The position numbers and the translations under genes are program-made. DNA of 64,000 nt from Molossus alvarezi (taxonomy: Eukaryota > Chordata > Mammalia > Chiroptera > Molossidae), in the NCBI GenBank assembly GCA_037176705.1, contig CM073886.1, positions 127,192,001 to 127,256,000 of the forward strand, written 5' to 3'. Below are positions 22,866-32,464 of this stretch, piece by piece. Position 1 is the stretch's first letter, and every line of letters starts with the position of its first letter. Below the pieces are notes generated by a model. That model did no database searches and was not told where the DNA came from. It was given only the letters and a program-made list of their open reading frames with translations.

Positions 22866-23010
22866 CTAGTCAGTGGATTTAACTTTCACCCCAAATCCAG
22901 GATTATTTCATCTTGAGGTCCTTAACTAATTACATCTGCAAAGATGGTATTTCCAAATAAGGGTGGTCATGAATTTTGGGGGGACACCAGTCAACCCACT
23001 ATAGGGTCCT
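22866..23010 (+). repeat. Ancient LTR-like repeat fragment (3' part)
   Basis: 'aatccaggattatttcatct', 'tccttaactaattacatctg' and 'ccagtcaacccactatag' belong to a common mammalian repeat whose other copy in the window is at 36755-37230. I recognise the pattern but do not name the family. Confidence 0.5.
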
Positions 23011-23389
23011 TCTGCGTGTTTAAGTGTACTACAAGGTAGAGAGTGGTTTTGCTGGGTTTTTTTGGAAACATGGGTGGATTTACCAGTTCTTGAGTTTAAA
23101 GTAAAAATCCAAATTATTTGGGGGAAATACAGGTGAAAGTCATTTTGTATTGATAATTAGAAGAATTTCCTTGTATACTTGTTTTACTTTCTTTTCTTTT
23201 TTTTTTTAAGTATATGTACTGCCAAAGCAATATTTTTCCTTTGACTTTTTAATATATAACTCTCTCTCTCTTTACGTTATATGTAGTTATCATTATCAAA
23301 CTACTTGATTATAAAACTCCTTAACAGCAGTTTACATGTTTATGTTTAACTTTTTAAACATTGCATTTGATGAAAACTCTAGTTCAAAT

Positions 23390-23483
23390 ACACTCCAACC
23401 AACTGAACTACCCAGCCAGGGCAACTAGTATTTTTTTGGTGCATGAATCAATGCTCAACCAACTGAGCTACACCAGCCAGGGC
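23390..23483 (-). repeat. Two VES head fragments
   Basis: 23390-23421 and 23450-23483 each end in the reverse complement of a VES head ('ccaaccaactgaactaccca' and 'ccaactgagctacaccagcc'). Their bodies are missing or badly decayed. Confidence 0.6.
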
Positions 23484-23495
23484 TCAACAAGTATC

Positions 23496-23548
23496 TTTTT
23501 TTTTTAAATCCTCACCCGAGGACACTTTTTCATGTTTTGGTCAGATAG

Positions 23549-23593
<45 letters not shown>

Positions 23594-23630
23594 AACACTG
23601 ACGTGAAAGGGACACATCGAGTGGCCCAGA
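23496..23630 (-). mobile_element. VES SINE fragment (tail and middle only)
   Basis: 'aatcctcacccgaggacact', 'tttggtcagatagagcg', (GA)n of over 30 bp, and 'gtgaaagggacacatcgagtgg'. It then passes abruptly into other sequence, so the tRNA head is absent. Confidence 0.8.
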
Positions 23631-23664
23631 GGGAGGGAGAGAGGCATGGGACAGTTTCTCCCGC

Positions 23665-23800
23665 AGAGACTCAGTGATATCAACTCTGCTGACACCTCGA
23701 CTTTGGACTTTTGGCCTCCAGAGCTGTGAGTGGGCACATGTCTGTTGTTTGAAGCACCCAGTTTGTGGCCATTTGTTGGACCAGTGCCAGAAAATGAGCA
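23665..23800 (+). repeat. MaLR-type LTR fragment
   Basis: 'tttggacttttggcctccag', 'gctgtgag', 'tctgttgtttgaagcaccca' and 'gtttgtggccatttgttg' are the 3' LTR pattern of old mammalian MaLR (MLT/MST-type) elements. No coding part is present. Confidence 0.6.
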
Positions 23801-23954
23801 CAGCCCCCATCCCTCCCCATCTTTGCAGCCCCCTGAAGGTATCATTAAATAAGTAATTTTTATATTAATAAAAAACATAGATTTTTATCATTGGCATTTT
23901 ACTGTATAGAGAGAAACATATTTACAAAGGTATGCTAAGAGCTAGTTTTTTTAT

Positions 23955-24234
23955 TTTTATTTTTTATTTATTTTTATCCTTAGCCGAGGACATTTTCCAT
24001 TTTTTGTTCAGATAGAGTGGGAGGGAGGGAGGGAGGGAGAGAGAGAGAGAAACATCGAAGTGAAAGGGACACATTGAGTGGTTGCCACCCGCCCCCACCC
24101 GCCCCCACCCGCCCGACCCAACCAGGGCCAGGGACAAACTGCAACTGAGAAACATGCCCCTAGCGGGAACCGAACCCGGGCCTCTCTGCACCGCAGGCTG
24201 AAGCTCTAACCGCTGAGCCAAACTGGTCAAGGCA
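23955..24234 (-). mobile_element. VES SINE with C-rich internal repeat
   Basis: Target duplication agagctagttttttta at 23939-23954 and about 24235-24250. Inside, (cccgccccca)3 at about 24087-24117 is a local expansion of the arm that normally reads 'gccacccgcacgaccca'. Confidence 0.9.
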
Positions 24235-24507
24235 GAGCTAGTTTTTTTAGATGCTCACTACAATCCTAAACACGAACTGATTTTGCTGAAACAACTGAAA
24301 TTTCCAATTATTTAACTTTGTTTTGGCTGGTTGATGTCAGTTCTCCTGAATTCTCCAATGAATGAATGTTGATTAGTATAAGTTCATGTCGTCGGTTAAT
24401 ATTTGTTTTCTAAGATCAAATATAGATCTGCCTGGGAGAAAGACGAACACTGAGATTGAGGTTAGAGATGGTTGCCTTAAATTTGTCAAGTGTCTCCATT
24501 ATTTTAT

Positions 24508-24715
24508 CTTATATGTTCTTATTGATTTTTTTAGAGAGGGAGAGAGAGATAGAAATATCTATGTGAGAATGGTACATCAATCTGCTATCTCCTGTATGCC
24601 CCCTATTGGGGATCGAGCCTGCCACACTGGCATGTGCCCCAACCAGGAATTGACCTGGGACCTCTCAGTCCATGAGATGGCGCTCAATTCACACCCGCCA
24701 GGCGATGCCAGGGAT
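24508..24715 (-). mobile_element. VES SINE
   Basis: 'tattgatttttttagagagg', 'cccctattggggatcgagcc', 'gacctctcagtccatgagat'. The head end is decayed near 'cacccgccaggc'. It lies just left of a plus-strand copy, making an inverted pair. Confidence 0.8.
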
Positions 24716-24733
24716 TTTTAATAACAAAGGCAC

Positions 24734-24950
24734 TTGCCCAGCTGGTGTGGCTCAGTGGATTGAGCATGGTCCCATGGACTAAGAAGTCTGGGATTGATTC
24801 CAGGTCGGGCACATGCCATGGTGGTAGGCTTGATCCCCAATAGGGGGCGGGCAGGAGGGAGCCGATCGATGTCTCTCTCTCACATTGATATTTCTATCTC
24901 TCTTTCCCTCTCTCTCTAAAAAAATCAATGAAAACATATTTAAGAAAATC
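24734..24950 (+). mobile_element. VES SINE
   Basis: Head 'tgcccagctggtgtggctca', 'tgatccccaatagggggcgg', (ct)n and 'aaaaaaatcaatgaaaacat' tail. Confidence 0.88.
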
Positions 24951-25132
24951 CCTAGCATCTAGCTCATTGGAATTGTTCACTTTGTTAATGATTATTTATC
25001 AAGGTGAAGCTTGAAACAATAAACTGCTGATAACTGTTTAACATAACCAAGATGAAAACATTTTAAATTGACTGATCTCTGGCCTGTTTTTACCAAGATG
25101 CGGGGTTTTGGTAACATGTTTTTGGAGTTCTG

Positions 25133-25353
25133 TTTTTTGTTGTTGTTGTTTTTTAATCTTTATTGATTTTACAGAGAGAGGAAGTGAGGAGAGATAGAAA
25201 CATCGATGAGAGAGAACATCGATTGGCCGCCTCCTGCACGCCCCCCACTGGAGATCCGGCCCACAACCTGGGCATGTGTCCTGACCAGGAATCAATCCAG
25301 CGACCTCTTGGTGCCTGGGTTGATGCTCAACCACTGAGCCACACTGGCTGGAC
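25133..25353 (-). mobile_element. VES SINE
   Basis: 'tctttattgattttacagag', 'cgccccccactggagatccg', head end 'gagccacactggctgg'. Target duplication tggagttc on both sides (about 25124 and 25354). Confidence 0.88.
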
Positions 25354-26109
25354 TGGAGTTCCGTGTTTGATCACTTATCTTCACAGGTTCAGTCCACATT
25401 TTGATTTTTGGCAGTTGAGCACCTCTCTAGTTTGAGGCTTCAAAGCAGGCCCTAATGGTGTATTACGTTCTTCTCAATATCTCTTTTTTCTGCTTTTGAC
25501 AGATTAGGACTCTAAATATTAAATATAGATTATACCCTCTTTCAGCATTGTGGATACACAGGCTCCTGAATTTAGAGGGTTTAGATTTTAATGTGTATCC
25601 TGATTTTGAAGAATATTTAAATTGACGTATCCAATCTTAGAACAATGTGTAATGAGAACTTGCACATAGGTCAGTGTTAGTTTGGTGGCTGGGAAAGACA
25701 AGGAGGAAGGAACAGACATCAAAATGGACACCGCCCTCACAACCCAGTGGGGATATAACATCTTCGCAAAATTTTTATACAATACAGTGCCTAAGATTCA
25801 GAAGTGACTCATTTACAAACGTTTGGAACATAATCCTATTTTCTTTGGGGATTCCTATGGATACATTGTAATTACTATGTAGGAGTTTAAGGCCTAAAAC
25901 AGAACCTTCCAAATGACAAATGTTTTCACCTGGAGCAATGGTGCTCTAATTATGTTGAACAAATGATTTGAAGGAATTTTAAAAATTACCATATGCTTAC
26001 TAATTAACAGAATAAACTAAAAGTTGTATGGTTGTGTGTCATTTTCCGATTTGTTCTCATGTGATATAATCATAAGTCAAATTAAATAACCCATTGGACA
26101 TTTCTTTAA
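25354..26109. other. Intergenic, nothing recognised
   Basis: AT-rich sequence without a feature I can support. Confidence 0.5.
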
Positions 26110-26295
26110 GCCAGTGCTTTTTAGTCTTAGAACTGTTGACCTTTGGGGTTGGTGACTCTTTGTTGTAAAGGGCAGGTCCTGTGTCATGTAGTGTTTGGCA
26201 GCACCCCGGCCTCTACCCACTAAGTTACCTCCCCTTTCCAGTTGTGACCACCAGACACCATGGGACAAAATTGTCTTCAGTTGGGAACCACTGAG
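26110..26295 (-). repeat. MER5A-like hAT transposon remnant
   Basis: Element sense from the right: 'agtggttcccaactgaagac', 'tggtggtcacaactgg', 'gtgggtagaggccggggtgc'. This is the MER5A (non-autonomous hAT-Charlie) pattern almost end to end. Confidence 0.7.
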
Positions 26296-26330
26296 TTTTA
26301 AGCCTTGAAAGAGAAAAGAAGCAAACCCCT

Positions 26331-26370
26331 CACGCACACACACATACACACACACACACACTCACACACG
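26331..26370 (+). repeat. (CA)n microsatellite
   Basis: About 40 bp of CA repeat with a few interruptions, just right of the MER5A-like remnant. Confidence 0.9.
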
Positions 26371-26388
26371 TTTTAAAACAAGAGCTTA

Positions 26389-26470
26389 GTTTTTTTTTCT
26401 AGTTTTATTGATATAATTGACATGCAACACTGTACATGTTTAATGATTTTACTTACATATATTGTAAAAG
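26389..26470 (-). mobile_element. Very short L1 3'-end insertion
   Basis: Poly(T), then 'tctagttttattgatataat' and 'gacatgcaacactgtacatg': the reverse of an L1 3' end of only about 75 bp. Direct repeats gagcttagtt on both sides (about 26381 and 26471) show a complete, heavily 5'-truncated insertion. Confidence 0.7.
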
Positions 26471-26499
26471 GAGCTTAGTTTTAATCCTTATCAATTACT

Positions 26500-26680
26500 C
26501 CTGACTATTTGTACCTCTGTATCTGGAACCTGTCCCTGTGGTTGCAATTATCATGGTTCATTCTTATTTTAAAACACCCAGCTGCATCTCTTCCTGTCTG
26601 TGATCTCTTCTAGGACAGGGACAATGTTTTACCCCTTGTCTGGATGGTAACTAGAGTCTATTAGTTGAATGACCTTCATG
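26500..26680 (+). repeat. L2 3'-end remnant
   Basis: 'ttcttcctgtctgtgatctc'-like text, 'ctaggacagggacaatgttt' and 'taccccttgtctggatggta' resemble the L2 tail region. Divergent. Confidence 0.4.
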
Positions 26681-26811
26681 CTGGTTAACCTTCATGTTCT
26701 CAAAATGAGGGTTTCTCTGCAATTTATTTCTTTTTAAGAATATGGAACATCTGTTTTAGATTCATAATTTTTTTTACTCATCTTAGATATTTCAATTAAA
26801 GTAAGAAAGCA

Positions 26812-27058
26812 GCCCTGGCCCGTTTGGCTCAGCAGTTAGAGCGTCTCCCTGCAGACCAATGAGTGGCAGGTTGATCCCGGTCAAGGACACCACCTCAGCT
26901 GTGGTTGGTCGCTGGCCCTGGTCATGGGTGCAGGAGGCAACCAGCCACCACATTGGTGTTTCTCTCTGTCTCTGTTTCTCTCTCCCTCCCTCCTTCCCTC
27001 CCACTCTATCTAATGATAAATGGAAAAATATCCTCCGGTGAGGAGTAAAAAAAAAAAA
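26812..27058 (+). mobile_element. VES SINE
   Basis: Head 'gccctggcccgtttggctca', 'ccactctatctaatgataaa', 'atatcctccggtgaggagta', A-tail. Target duplication aaagcag on both sides. Confidence 0.92.
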
Positions 27059-27935
27059 AGCAGTGACCTACCTTAGGACACTTCCCAGTGACTCAGCTTT
27101 AGGGGAAATGAGCCATTTTCTACTCTGTATTTCATTCCTCCTACTTTTAATCAGAAGACACCTGCAGACTAAGTAACAGAACTATGTGCAAAGAACAACT
27201 AAGCCATTATGTTTTGGAGTTCTTTAATAGTTTTGCTGAAATCAGCCCAGGCCTGGTCGGGACACTCATCCACCAAGGGCACTCTGCAGACGCTGGACAC
27301 TGACACTAACATTAGCACGTGGCTTTTACTGGGCCAGCCTTTAGAAGACGAATACGCAGGTGTGTGTTAATTTTTGGGACCTCATATTCTTTCTGAGGAA
27401 CTTAACTCTACCTCTCTGGCCAGAATGGAAAAACAACACCACCACCACCCCCTACCCCCGCTTCATTTCCACTTTCTTTTTGGTCTTCTCTTGTTACAGA
27501 AACTCTGATTTTTCCTAGAGGTAGAGGAAAGTCAAGTACCAGGAGTGAAGTTATATTATCCTCTTATGTGTTCTTGTGAGACGCTGGGGAGGAAATCACA
27601 CTTCTTAACTGGCTCTCCAGGGAGAAAGATCAAATGTAGTCCAGAAAACTCCAGCGCCCGGCTTTGGCTCCAGCTTTGATTGACAAGGACGGCCGAGGGA
27701 CCGCGGAGGCGGGGCGGGGGCGGCGGGGTGATCCTAGACAAAGAGGTTGCAGCTGCCACGGAGGACAGTGCAGGGCCCTTTGGGGTACCTGGTCTTGGCG
27801 CTCAGAAGGGGCGTTTGGTGAGGTCGCTTTGCGATCCCGACAGAGGACAGGCGGGCGGACTGGCTGGCGACGGGGGCCGGGCGGGAAGCCGGGTGGGGGG
27901 GAGGGGGCGCGGGGCCGGGTGGGGGCTGTGTCGCG

Positions 27936-27945
27936 GTCACGTGGC
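27936..27945. promoter_or_regulatory. E-box GTCACGTGGC in the NNT CpG island
   Basis: The core CACGTG at 27938-27943 sits in GTCACGTGGC, the extended form preferred by USF and MiT/TFE (CLEAR-type) bHLH-ZIP factors. It lies about 140 bp upstream of the proposed exon 1 donor, so close to the likely start site. Binding is inferred from the motif only. Confidence 0.45.
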
Positions 27946-27979
27946 CACCTCTGCCGGGTTGGGGCTGTTCTTCCGGGTT

Positions 27980-28083
27980 GGAGGCTCTGCAGCACGGGCC
28001 GAGCCCGAGCCCGGGTCAGCCAGCGCGGCGTCCCCTCGCGGTCCCCTGAGCACCGCTCGCAGCAGCCCGGCCTCCCCACAGAG
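27980..28083 (+). other. NNT: Proposed NNT non-coding exon 1 (donor GAG|GTGAGCG)
   Basis: A strong donor, GAG|GTGAGCG, falls at 28083/28084 inside the CpG island. The next compatible acceptor is that of the exon holding the NNT start codon (AG at 33754-33755). The 5' limit is a guess. No ATG-initiated NNT frame is present here, consistent with a leader exon. Alternative first exons in the island are possible, including one after the TATA box at 28976. Confidence 0.4.
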
Positions 28084-28125
28084 GTGAGCGTGGCAGCGCG
28101 GGCTGCGCGGATGCGCGCCTAGGGC

Positions 28126-28380
28126 TCAGCTGGGGAAGGGGTGCAGCTGGGGAAGGGGTGCAGCTGGGGAAGGGGTGCAGCTGGGGAAGGGGCGCAGTGG
28201 GGAAGGCGCACAGCTGGGGAAGGGGTGCAGCTGGGGAAGGGGTGCAGCTGGGGAAGGGGTGCAGCTGGGGAAGGGGCGCAGTGGGGAAGGCGCACAGCTG
28301 GGGAAGGGGCGCAGTGGGGAAGGGGCACAGTGGGGAAGGGGCGCAACTGGGGAAGGGGTGTAGCTAGGGGGGGCGCAATT
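28126..28380 (+). repeat. G-rich 17-bp minisatellite in the NNT promoter/intron 1
   Basis: About 15 tandem copies of a 17-bp unit (ctggggaaggggtgcag) and 16-bp variants. Five-unit blocks at 28130-28213 and 28214-28297 are identical 84-bp copies with the order a-a-a-b-c (b has cgc for tgc; c is the 16-mer ending gcacag). Later units are more divergent. Each unit carries two GGGG runs on the plus strand, so long stretches meet the pattern for G-quadruplexes. It starts about 45 bp after the proposed exon 1 donor. Confidence 0.95.
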
Positions 28381-28953
28381 GGGGAACGGGAGGAGGAGAG
28401 AGGAGGAGATCTTGGGGAAGGGGACCTGTCACGGAGAAGGGGGCGCGGTGGGCAGGGACCTGGGCATCCGCAGGCCGGCCGGAGGCTTGAACCGGGCAGA
28501 AGAACTGTGCCTTCAGGGCCCCCTTTCTCGTCTCTTGCTGAGTGGATTCGGGAACTGGGTCCCCACAGAGAGCAAGAGGCGAGGCGGCAGCTGTGCAAGT
28601 ACAGGTCTTGGGGCTTTGGGGGGCTGCGGGGGTTGTACGGAGTCATTTCGGCCCACGAGATGGGAAGAAGGAGGGAGGTCATAGAGGACTCTCCATAGGG
28701 GTGCACCAAGAGAGGTGGCAGCTGGACGCTCCGAAATTGTACTTGAACCTTGATGGGATTCGGGGTGGGTGACTGGCTGGATACATAGGAAGCGGCGAGA
28801 GAAAGTTGTGAGTGTATGTCGGGGTGGGCTGGTGGTGGTCCCCGCAAACCTCTAGCCTGCCAAGAGTGGGGCCGGGCTGGCGAGCGGGGAGGGGCAGCGG
28901 GGACAGGAGGGGGATTCGAACTTCGGGGGAGGAATGACATTAGGCAGCCGCGG

Positions 28954-28984
28954 CCAATGGGATTCGGAGGAAGGTTATAAATAG
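28954..28984 (+). promoter_or_regulatory. CCAAT box plus TATAAATA box (candidate second NNT promoter)
   Basis: A CCAAT box (28954-28958, ggCCAATgg context) is followed 17 bp later by TATAAATAG (28976-28984) in a GC-rich setting. TATA-driven initiation would be expected near 29005-29015. A possible donor, CTG|GTAAGGA, lies at about 29210. This is a better core-promoter match than anything near 28.0 kb. Its use is not shown. Confidence 0.45.
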
Positions 28985-29594
28985 CGGGCTGGGGCAGATG
29001 CCAGCCCGTGGCAGTTTAGTTCGAAAGCAGGGGGCGGCACCGGTGGGTTTGGGCGAGGTCACGCCGCCTGCCAGTCTAAACTTCTGTAGGGTATTGCGTC
29101 CTTGGTTGGTATGTCTCGCTTTAATGGCAAGACTTGTTTACGGGTGCAGGCGTCCTTTATTCGCCCTGTGATGTTGGCCAGTCCTTAAATGGTCTGTTTT
29201 AAAGAGTCTGGTAAGGACAGGCTCTCTTCGGACAGGTGGGGTTTGCTGGCTACTTTTATTTAAAATGCTCCCCTCTTCTCCAGCGTGCCCCTGTGACTTG
29301 CAAACCTCGGCTGTTTTTTTTGTTTTTGTTTTTTTAATTAAATGGACTGTTTAGAATTACTTTCTCATCAGTAGTGTGCCCAGGCTGCTTACCTTCGCTG
29401 ATGGAATTAGTTTTCCACAAGACTTCACAGTGTTTCATTTCCAAACGAAATTTCCTGAAACTACTTGAAGACTGTTCTATAGATACCCAGGCTTCAGTTT
29501 GCCTAGCCCTGGTTATTCACTCATTCCCTCAAACAGTGCTTGTTGATTTCTTCTTTATTGTGCAGTCACTGGGCCAGAGTAATACCAAAGTGAA

Positions 29595-29750
29595 TAATAG
29601 CAGCAGTAGAGATATTATATCCTTTTATTTCTTACCACAGCCCTATAAGGTAGGTGCTATTATTATTAATTACAGTTTAAAGATGAGGAAATTGGGTACA
29701 GAGAAGTTTAGTGACTGACTTGCCAATGTCACACAGTCCATATATTTGCA
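29595..29750 (-). repeat. MIR SINE remnant, antisense
   Basis: 'cttaccacagccctataagg', 'taggtgctattattattaat', 'aagatgaggaaattgggtac' and 'aatgtcacacagtcc' are the reverse of the MIR core and 3' part. Confidence 0.8.
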
Positions 29751-29847
29751 GAATGGGGGTTCTCTCTCTCAGGTGCTTACCTTTAAGGACTTCAGTATCT
29801 ATTAGAGGAGATAGTTTTGCAAACAGGTTACGTTAAAGGGGACCATA

Positions 29848-30076
29848 TAGCCTGGCTGGTGTGGCTCAGTGGATTGAGCATTGTCCCTTGGACTGAGAGG
29901 TCCCAGTTTGATTCCTGATCAGGGCCCATGCCCCGATTGTGGGCTTGATCCCTAGTAGGGGGTGTGCAGGAGGAGGTAGCCGATCAAAGTTTCTCTCTCA
30001 CATCAATGTTTCTCTCTCTCTCTAAAAAAAAAAAAAAAAAAAATTAATAAAAAACATTAAAAAAATAAAAAAAATA
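29848..30076 (+). mobile_element. VES SINE, sense to NNT
   Basis: Head 'agcctggctggtgtggctca', second segment 'gattgtgggcttgatcccta', (ct)n and a long A-rich tail. One of only four sense copies in the NNT introns. Confidence 0.9.
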
Positions 30077-30419
30077 CAAAATATGAATGCCATACTACTC
30101 CCTGTTTTTTCAATTTTGAGTTGTAAATTTCCCCCTGTTGCTTGAAAGCCATAGAAGCATGTGGATAATAAAAGAGCAGAGATCTTTAAAGCCAAGATAG
30201 GGGGAAATGTGACAATTATGATGGAATACTACCTCTGGTAACAAGTACCAGCCTGTGATAATGTGGTTCACATATTTATTTATTACCATTTTCCAAATAG
30301 GTAGAGCAGATCTTCCAGACTCCAGGCCACAATCCGGAACTCAGCTTTAAAGCATTGCAAATCTCATCTCATCATAATTTTTTTTATTGCCTAACAAGAG
30401 AGCTTTCCTAGGCTGCTGC

Positions 30420-30667
30420 TTCTTTTTTTTTTATCCTCACCCGAGGACATTTTTGCATTTATCTTTAGATAGGGTGGGAGGGAGAGAGGGAGAAGAGAGA
30501 GAGAAACAGTGATGTGAGAGAGATACATTGACTGGTTGCCACCCACACGACCCCAACCAGGGCTGGGGACAAACTGCAACGGAGGTATGTGCCCTTAGTG
30601 GGAACCGAACCTGGGTCTCTCTGGTCTGTGGGCCGACGCTCTACCTGCTGAGCCAAACTGGCCAGGG
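30420..30667 (-). mobile_element. VES SINE
   Basis: 'atcctcacccgaggacattt' tail, 'gggaaccgaacctgggtctc', head end 'gagccaaactggccagggcc'. Imperfect target duplication cctaggct(g/c)c at about 30408 and 30668. Confidence 0.92.
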
Positions 30668-30934
30668 CCTAGGCTCCTTTCATTGGGGAGCAGACTGAGG
30701 CACATATTCAGGTCAAATAGTGAGTTAGTGGCAGACAATACATGGCCTCTATTATATCTATCTTCGTTTTTTCCCTGATGAGGTCTGGGAAGCCTTGTCA
30801 GCCCCAAGAGAATGGTGTTTGTTGGGAGCTGGGGTGATCCAATAAGCTAGGGTAAGTGAGAAGGTTAGGAGAGGACTTGAAAATCTCCCTCAAGACAAGA
30901 ATGATCTTTTCTATATCTTTGTATCTCCCTTGGT

Positions 30935-31200
30935 TCTTTTTTTTTTAAAATCCTAACCCGAGGATACTTTTCCATTGATTTTTATACTGAATGGAAGGGA
31001 GGGAGGCGGAGAAAGAGAGAGAGAGAAACATCAGTTTGAGAGGGACACATCAATTGGTTGCCTCCTGCATGGGCCTGTAGGCTTGGCATTGACCCTGCAA
31101 TCCAGGTACGTGCCCTTGACTGGGAATCAAACCCAATTGAACCTTCAGTCCTTTGGTCCATGGGCCCATGCTCTAACTGCTGAGCCAAACCAGCCAGGGC
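30935..31200 (-). mobile_element. VES SINE
   Basis: 'atcctaacccgaggatactt', 'gactgggaatcaaacccaat', head end 'gagccaaaccagccagggc'. Target duplication tctccctt at about 30924 and 31200. Confidence 0.9.
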
Positions 31201-31521
31201 TCTCCCTTACTTCGTGGCATAGATTCAGTGAATGTTTTGAATGAGTGGCTGAGTATTGAACTCATTTGCTGTGCATTCTTAGCCATGAATAACACTAGAA
31301 TGACCTATGAATGAATGAGGAGAGTATTTATGGGACTCAGGAATGCTGTAGGACTAAAATGAAATGATGTAATGTGGAAACACTTTGAAAATATAAAACC
31401 TTCTATTCAAATGCAAAGGATTTTTCATGTACATTTTGATTGCATGCCTGAACACATCTTGCATGCGCCTTCTGACTTAACTTTTGTTCACGTTACTCTC
31501 TCTATCTCAAACACCTTTTCC

Positions 31522-32033
31522 TTCTTTTTTTTTTAAAAATCCTCCCCTGCCCTGGCCGGTTTGGCTCAGCGGTTAGAGCATCAGCCTGTGGTCTGGAGAG
31601 ACCCAGGTTCGGTTCCCGCTAAGGGCATGTACTTCGGTTGCAGTTTGTCCCCTGCCCTGGTTGGTCGTGCGGGTGGCAGCCACTCGATGTGTCCTTTTCA
31701 TGTCGATGTTTCTCTCTCTCTCTCTATCTGTACAAAAAATGGAAAAATGTCCTTGGGTGAGGATAAAAAAAAAAAAAAAGATAAAAATCCTCCCCTGAGG
31801 ATATTTTTCTGTTTATCTTCAGATAGAGTGGGAGGGAGGGAGGGAGGGAGGGAGGGAGGGAGGGAGGGAGATAAATATTGACGTGAGAGGGGCACATCAA
31901 CTAGTTGTCTCCTGCACAACCCTGACCAGGGCTGGGTGTCGAACTGCAACTGAGGTACATGCCCTTGACCAGAACCGAACCCGCGACTCATTGGTTCGAT
32001 GCTCTAACCACTGAGCAAAATTGGCCAGGGCTT
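31522..32033 (-). mobile_element. VES SINE split by a younger VES SINE
   Basis: The tail (31522-31548, poly(T) plus 'aaaaatcctcccctg') and the rest (31783-32033, restarting 'aaaaatcctcccctgaggat') belong to one minus-strand copy. The repeated 15-16 bp is the target duplication of the plus-strand SINE between them. It contains a (ggga)n run at 31830-31868. Confidence 0.9.
31549..31782 (+). mobile_element. Young VES SINE nested in another VES SINE
   Basis: Clean head 'ccctggccggtttggctcag', 'ggttcggttcccgctaaggg', tail 'atgtccttgggtgaggataa' and A15. Inserted into the tail of the minus-strand copy with the duplication taaaaatcctcccctg. Good preservation suggests it is the younger. Confidence 0.92.
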
Positions 32034-32049
32034 TCTCTTCATTTTTATT

Positions 32050-32282
32050 TTTATTATTAAAAAAAATTTTTTTTTTCCTATATTGATTTTAGAGAGAGAG
32101 GAAATAAGGAGAGAAAGAGATAGAAACATCAATGAGAGAGAACATTAATTGGCAACCTCCTGCATGCCCCCCATCGGGGATTGGGCCCACAACCTGGGCA
32201 TATGTTCTGACTGGGAATCGAACCAGCAACCTCTTGGTACATGGGTTTGATGCTCAACTACTGAGCCACACAGGCCAGACCT
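32050..32282 (-). mobile_element. VES SINE
   Basis: 'ttttcctatattgattttag', 'gcatgccccccatcggggat', head end 'gagccacacaggccagacc'. It abuts the next copy on the right. Confidence 0.88.
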
Positions 32283-32287
32283 CCCTT

Positions 32288-32464
32288 CCTTTTTTTTTTT
32301 TTAAAATTGATTGATTGATTTTAGAGATTTTATTTATTGATTTTGTTGTTCCACTCATTTATGCATTCCTTGGTTGACTCTTGTATACGCCCTGACCAGG
32401 GATGGAACCTGCAACTTTGGTTATCGGGACAGCACTCCAACCAACTGAACTACTGGCTAGGTCT
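32288..32464 (-). mobile_element. VES SINE (second head type)
   Basis: 'ttgattttgttgttccactc', 'tatgcattccttggttgact', 'gatggaacctgcaactttgg', head end 'actgaactactggctaggtc'. The rightmost member of a six-SINE cluster at 30.4-32.5 kb. Confidence 0.85.

Larger units (their letters stand above)
27640..29050 (+). promoter_or_regulatory. NNT: CpG island and promoter region of NNT
   Basis: A second G+C/CpG-rich island lies 5-6 kb upstream of the NNT start codon. It contains a GC-box cluster around 27709-27725 (two overlapping ggggcgg motifs), a palindromic E-box at 27938-27943, a G-rich minisatellite at 28126-28380, and a CCAAT/TATA pair near 28954-28984. This is the expected place for the non-coding first exon of NNT. 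The exact start site cannot be fixed from sequence alone. Confidence 0.75.

Noticed and set aside
28119..28940. ORFs of up to 273 codons over the NNT-island minisatellite
   Set aside because: The repeated Ser/Pro/His- or Gly/Lys/Trp-rich peptides are translations of the 17-bp repeat. The minisatellite is a sufficient explanation.
27640..29050. An antisense lncRNA (NNT-AS1 equivalent) at the NNT island
   Set aside because: Known next to human NNT, but nothing in this sequence identifies its exons, so it is not annotated.
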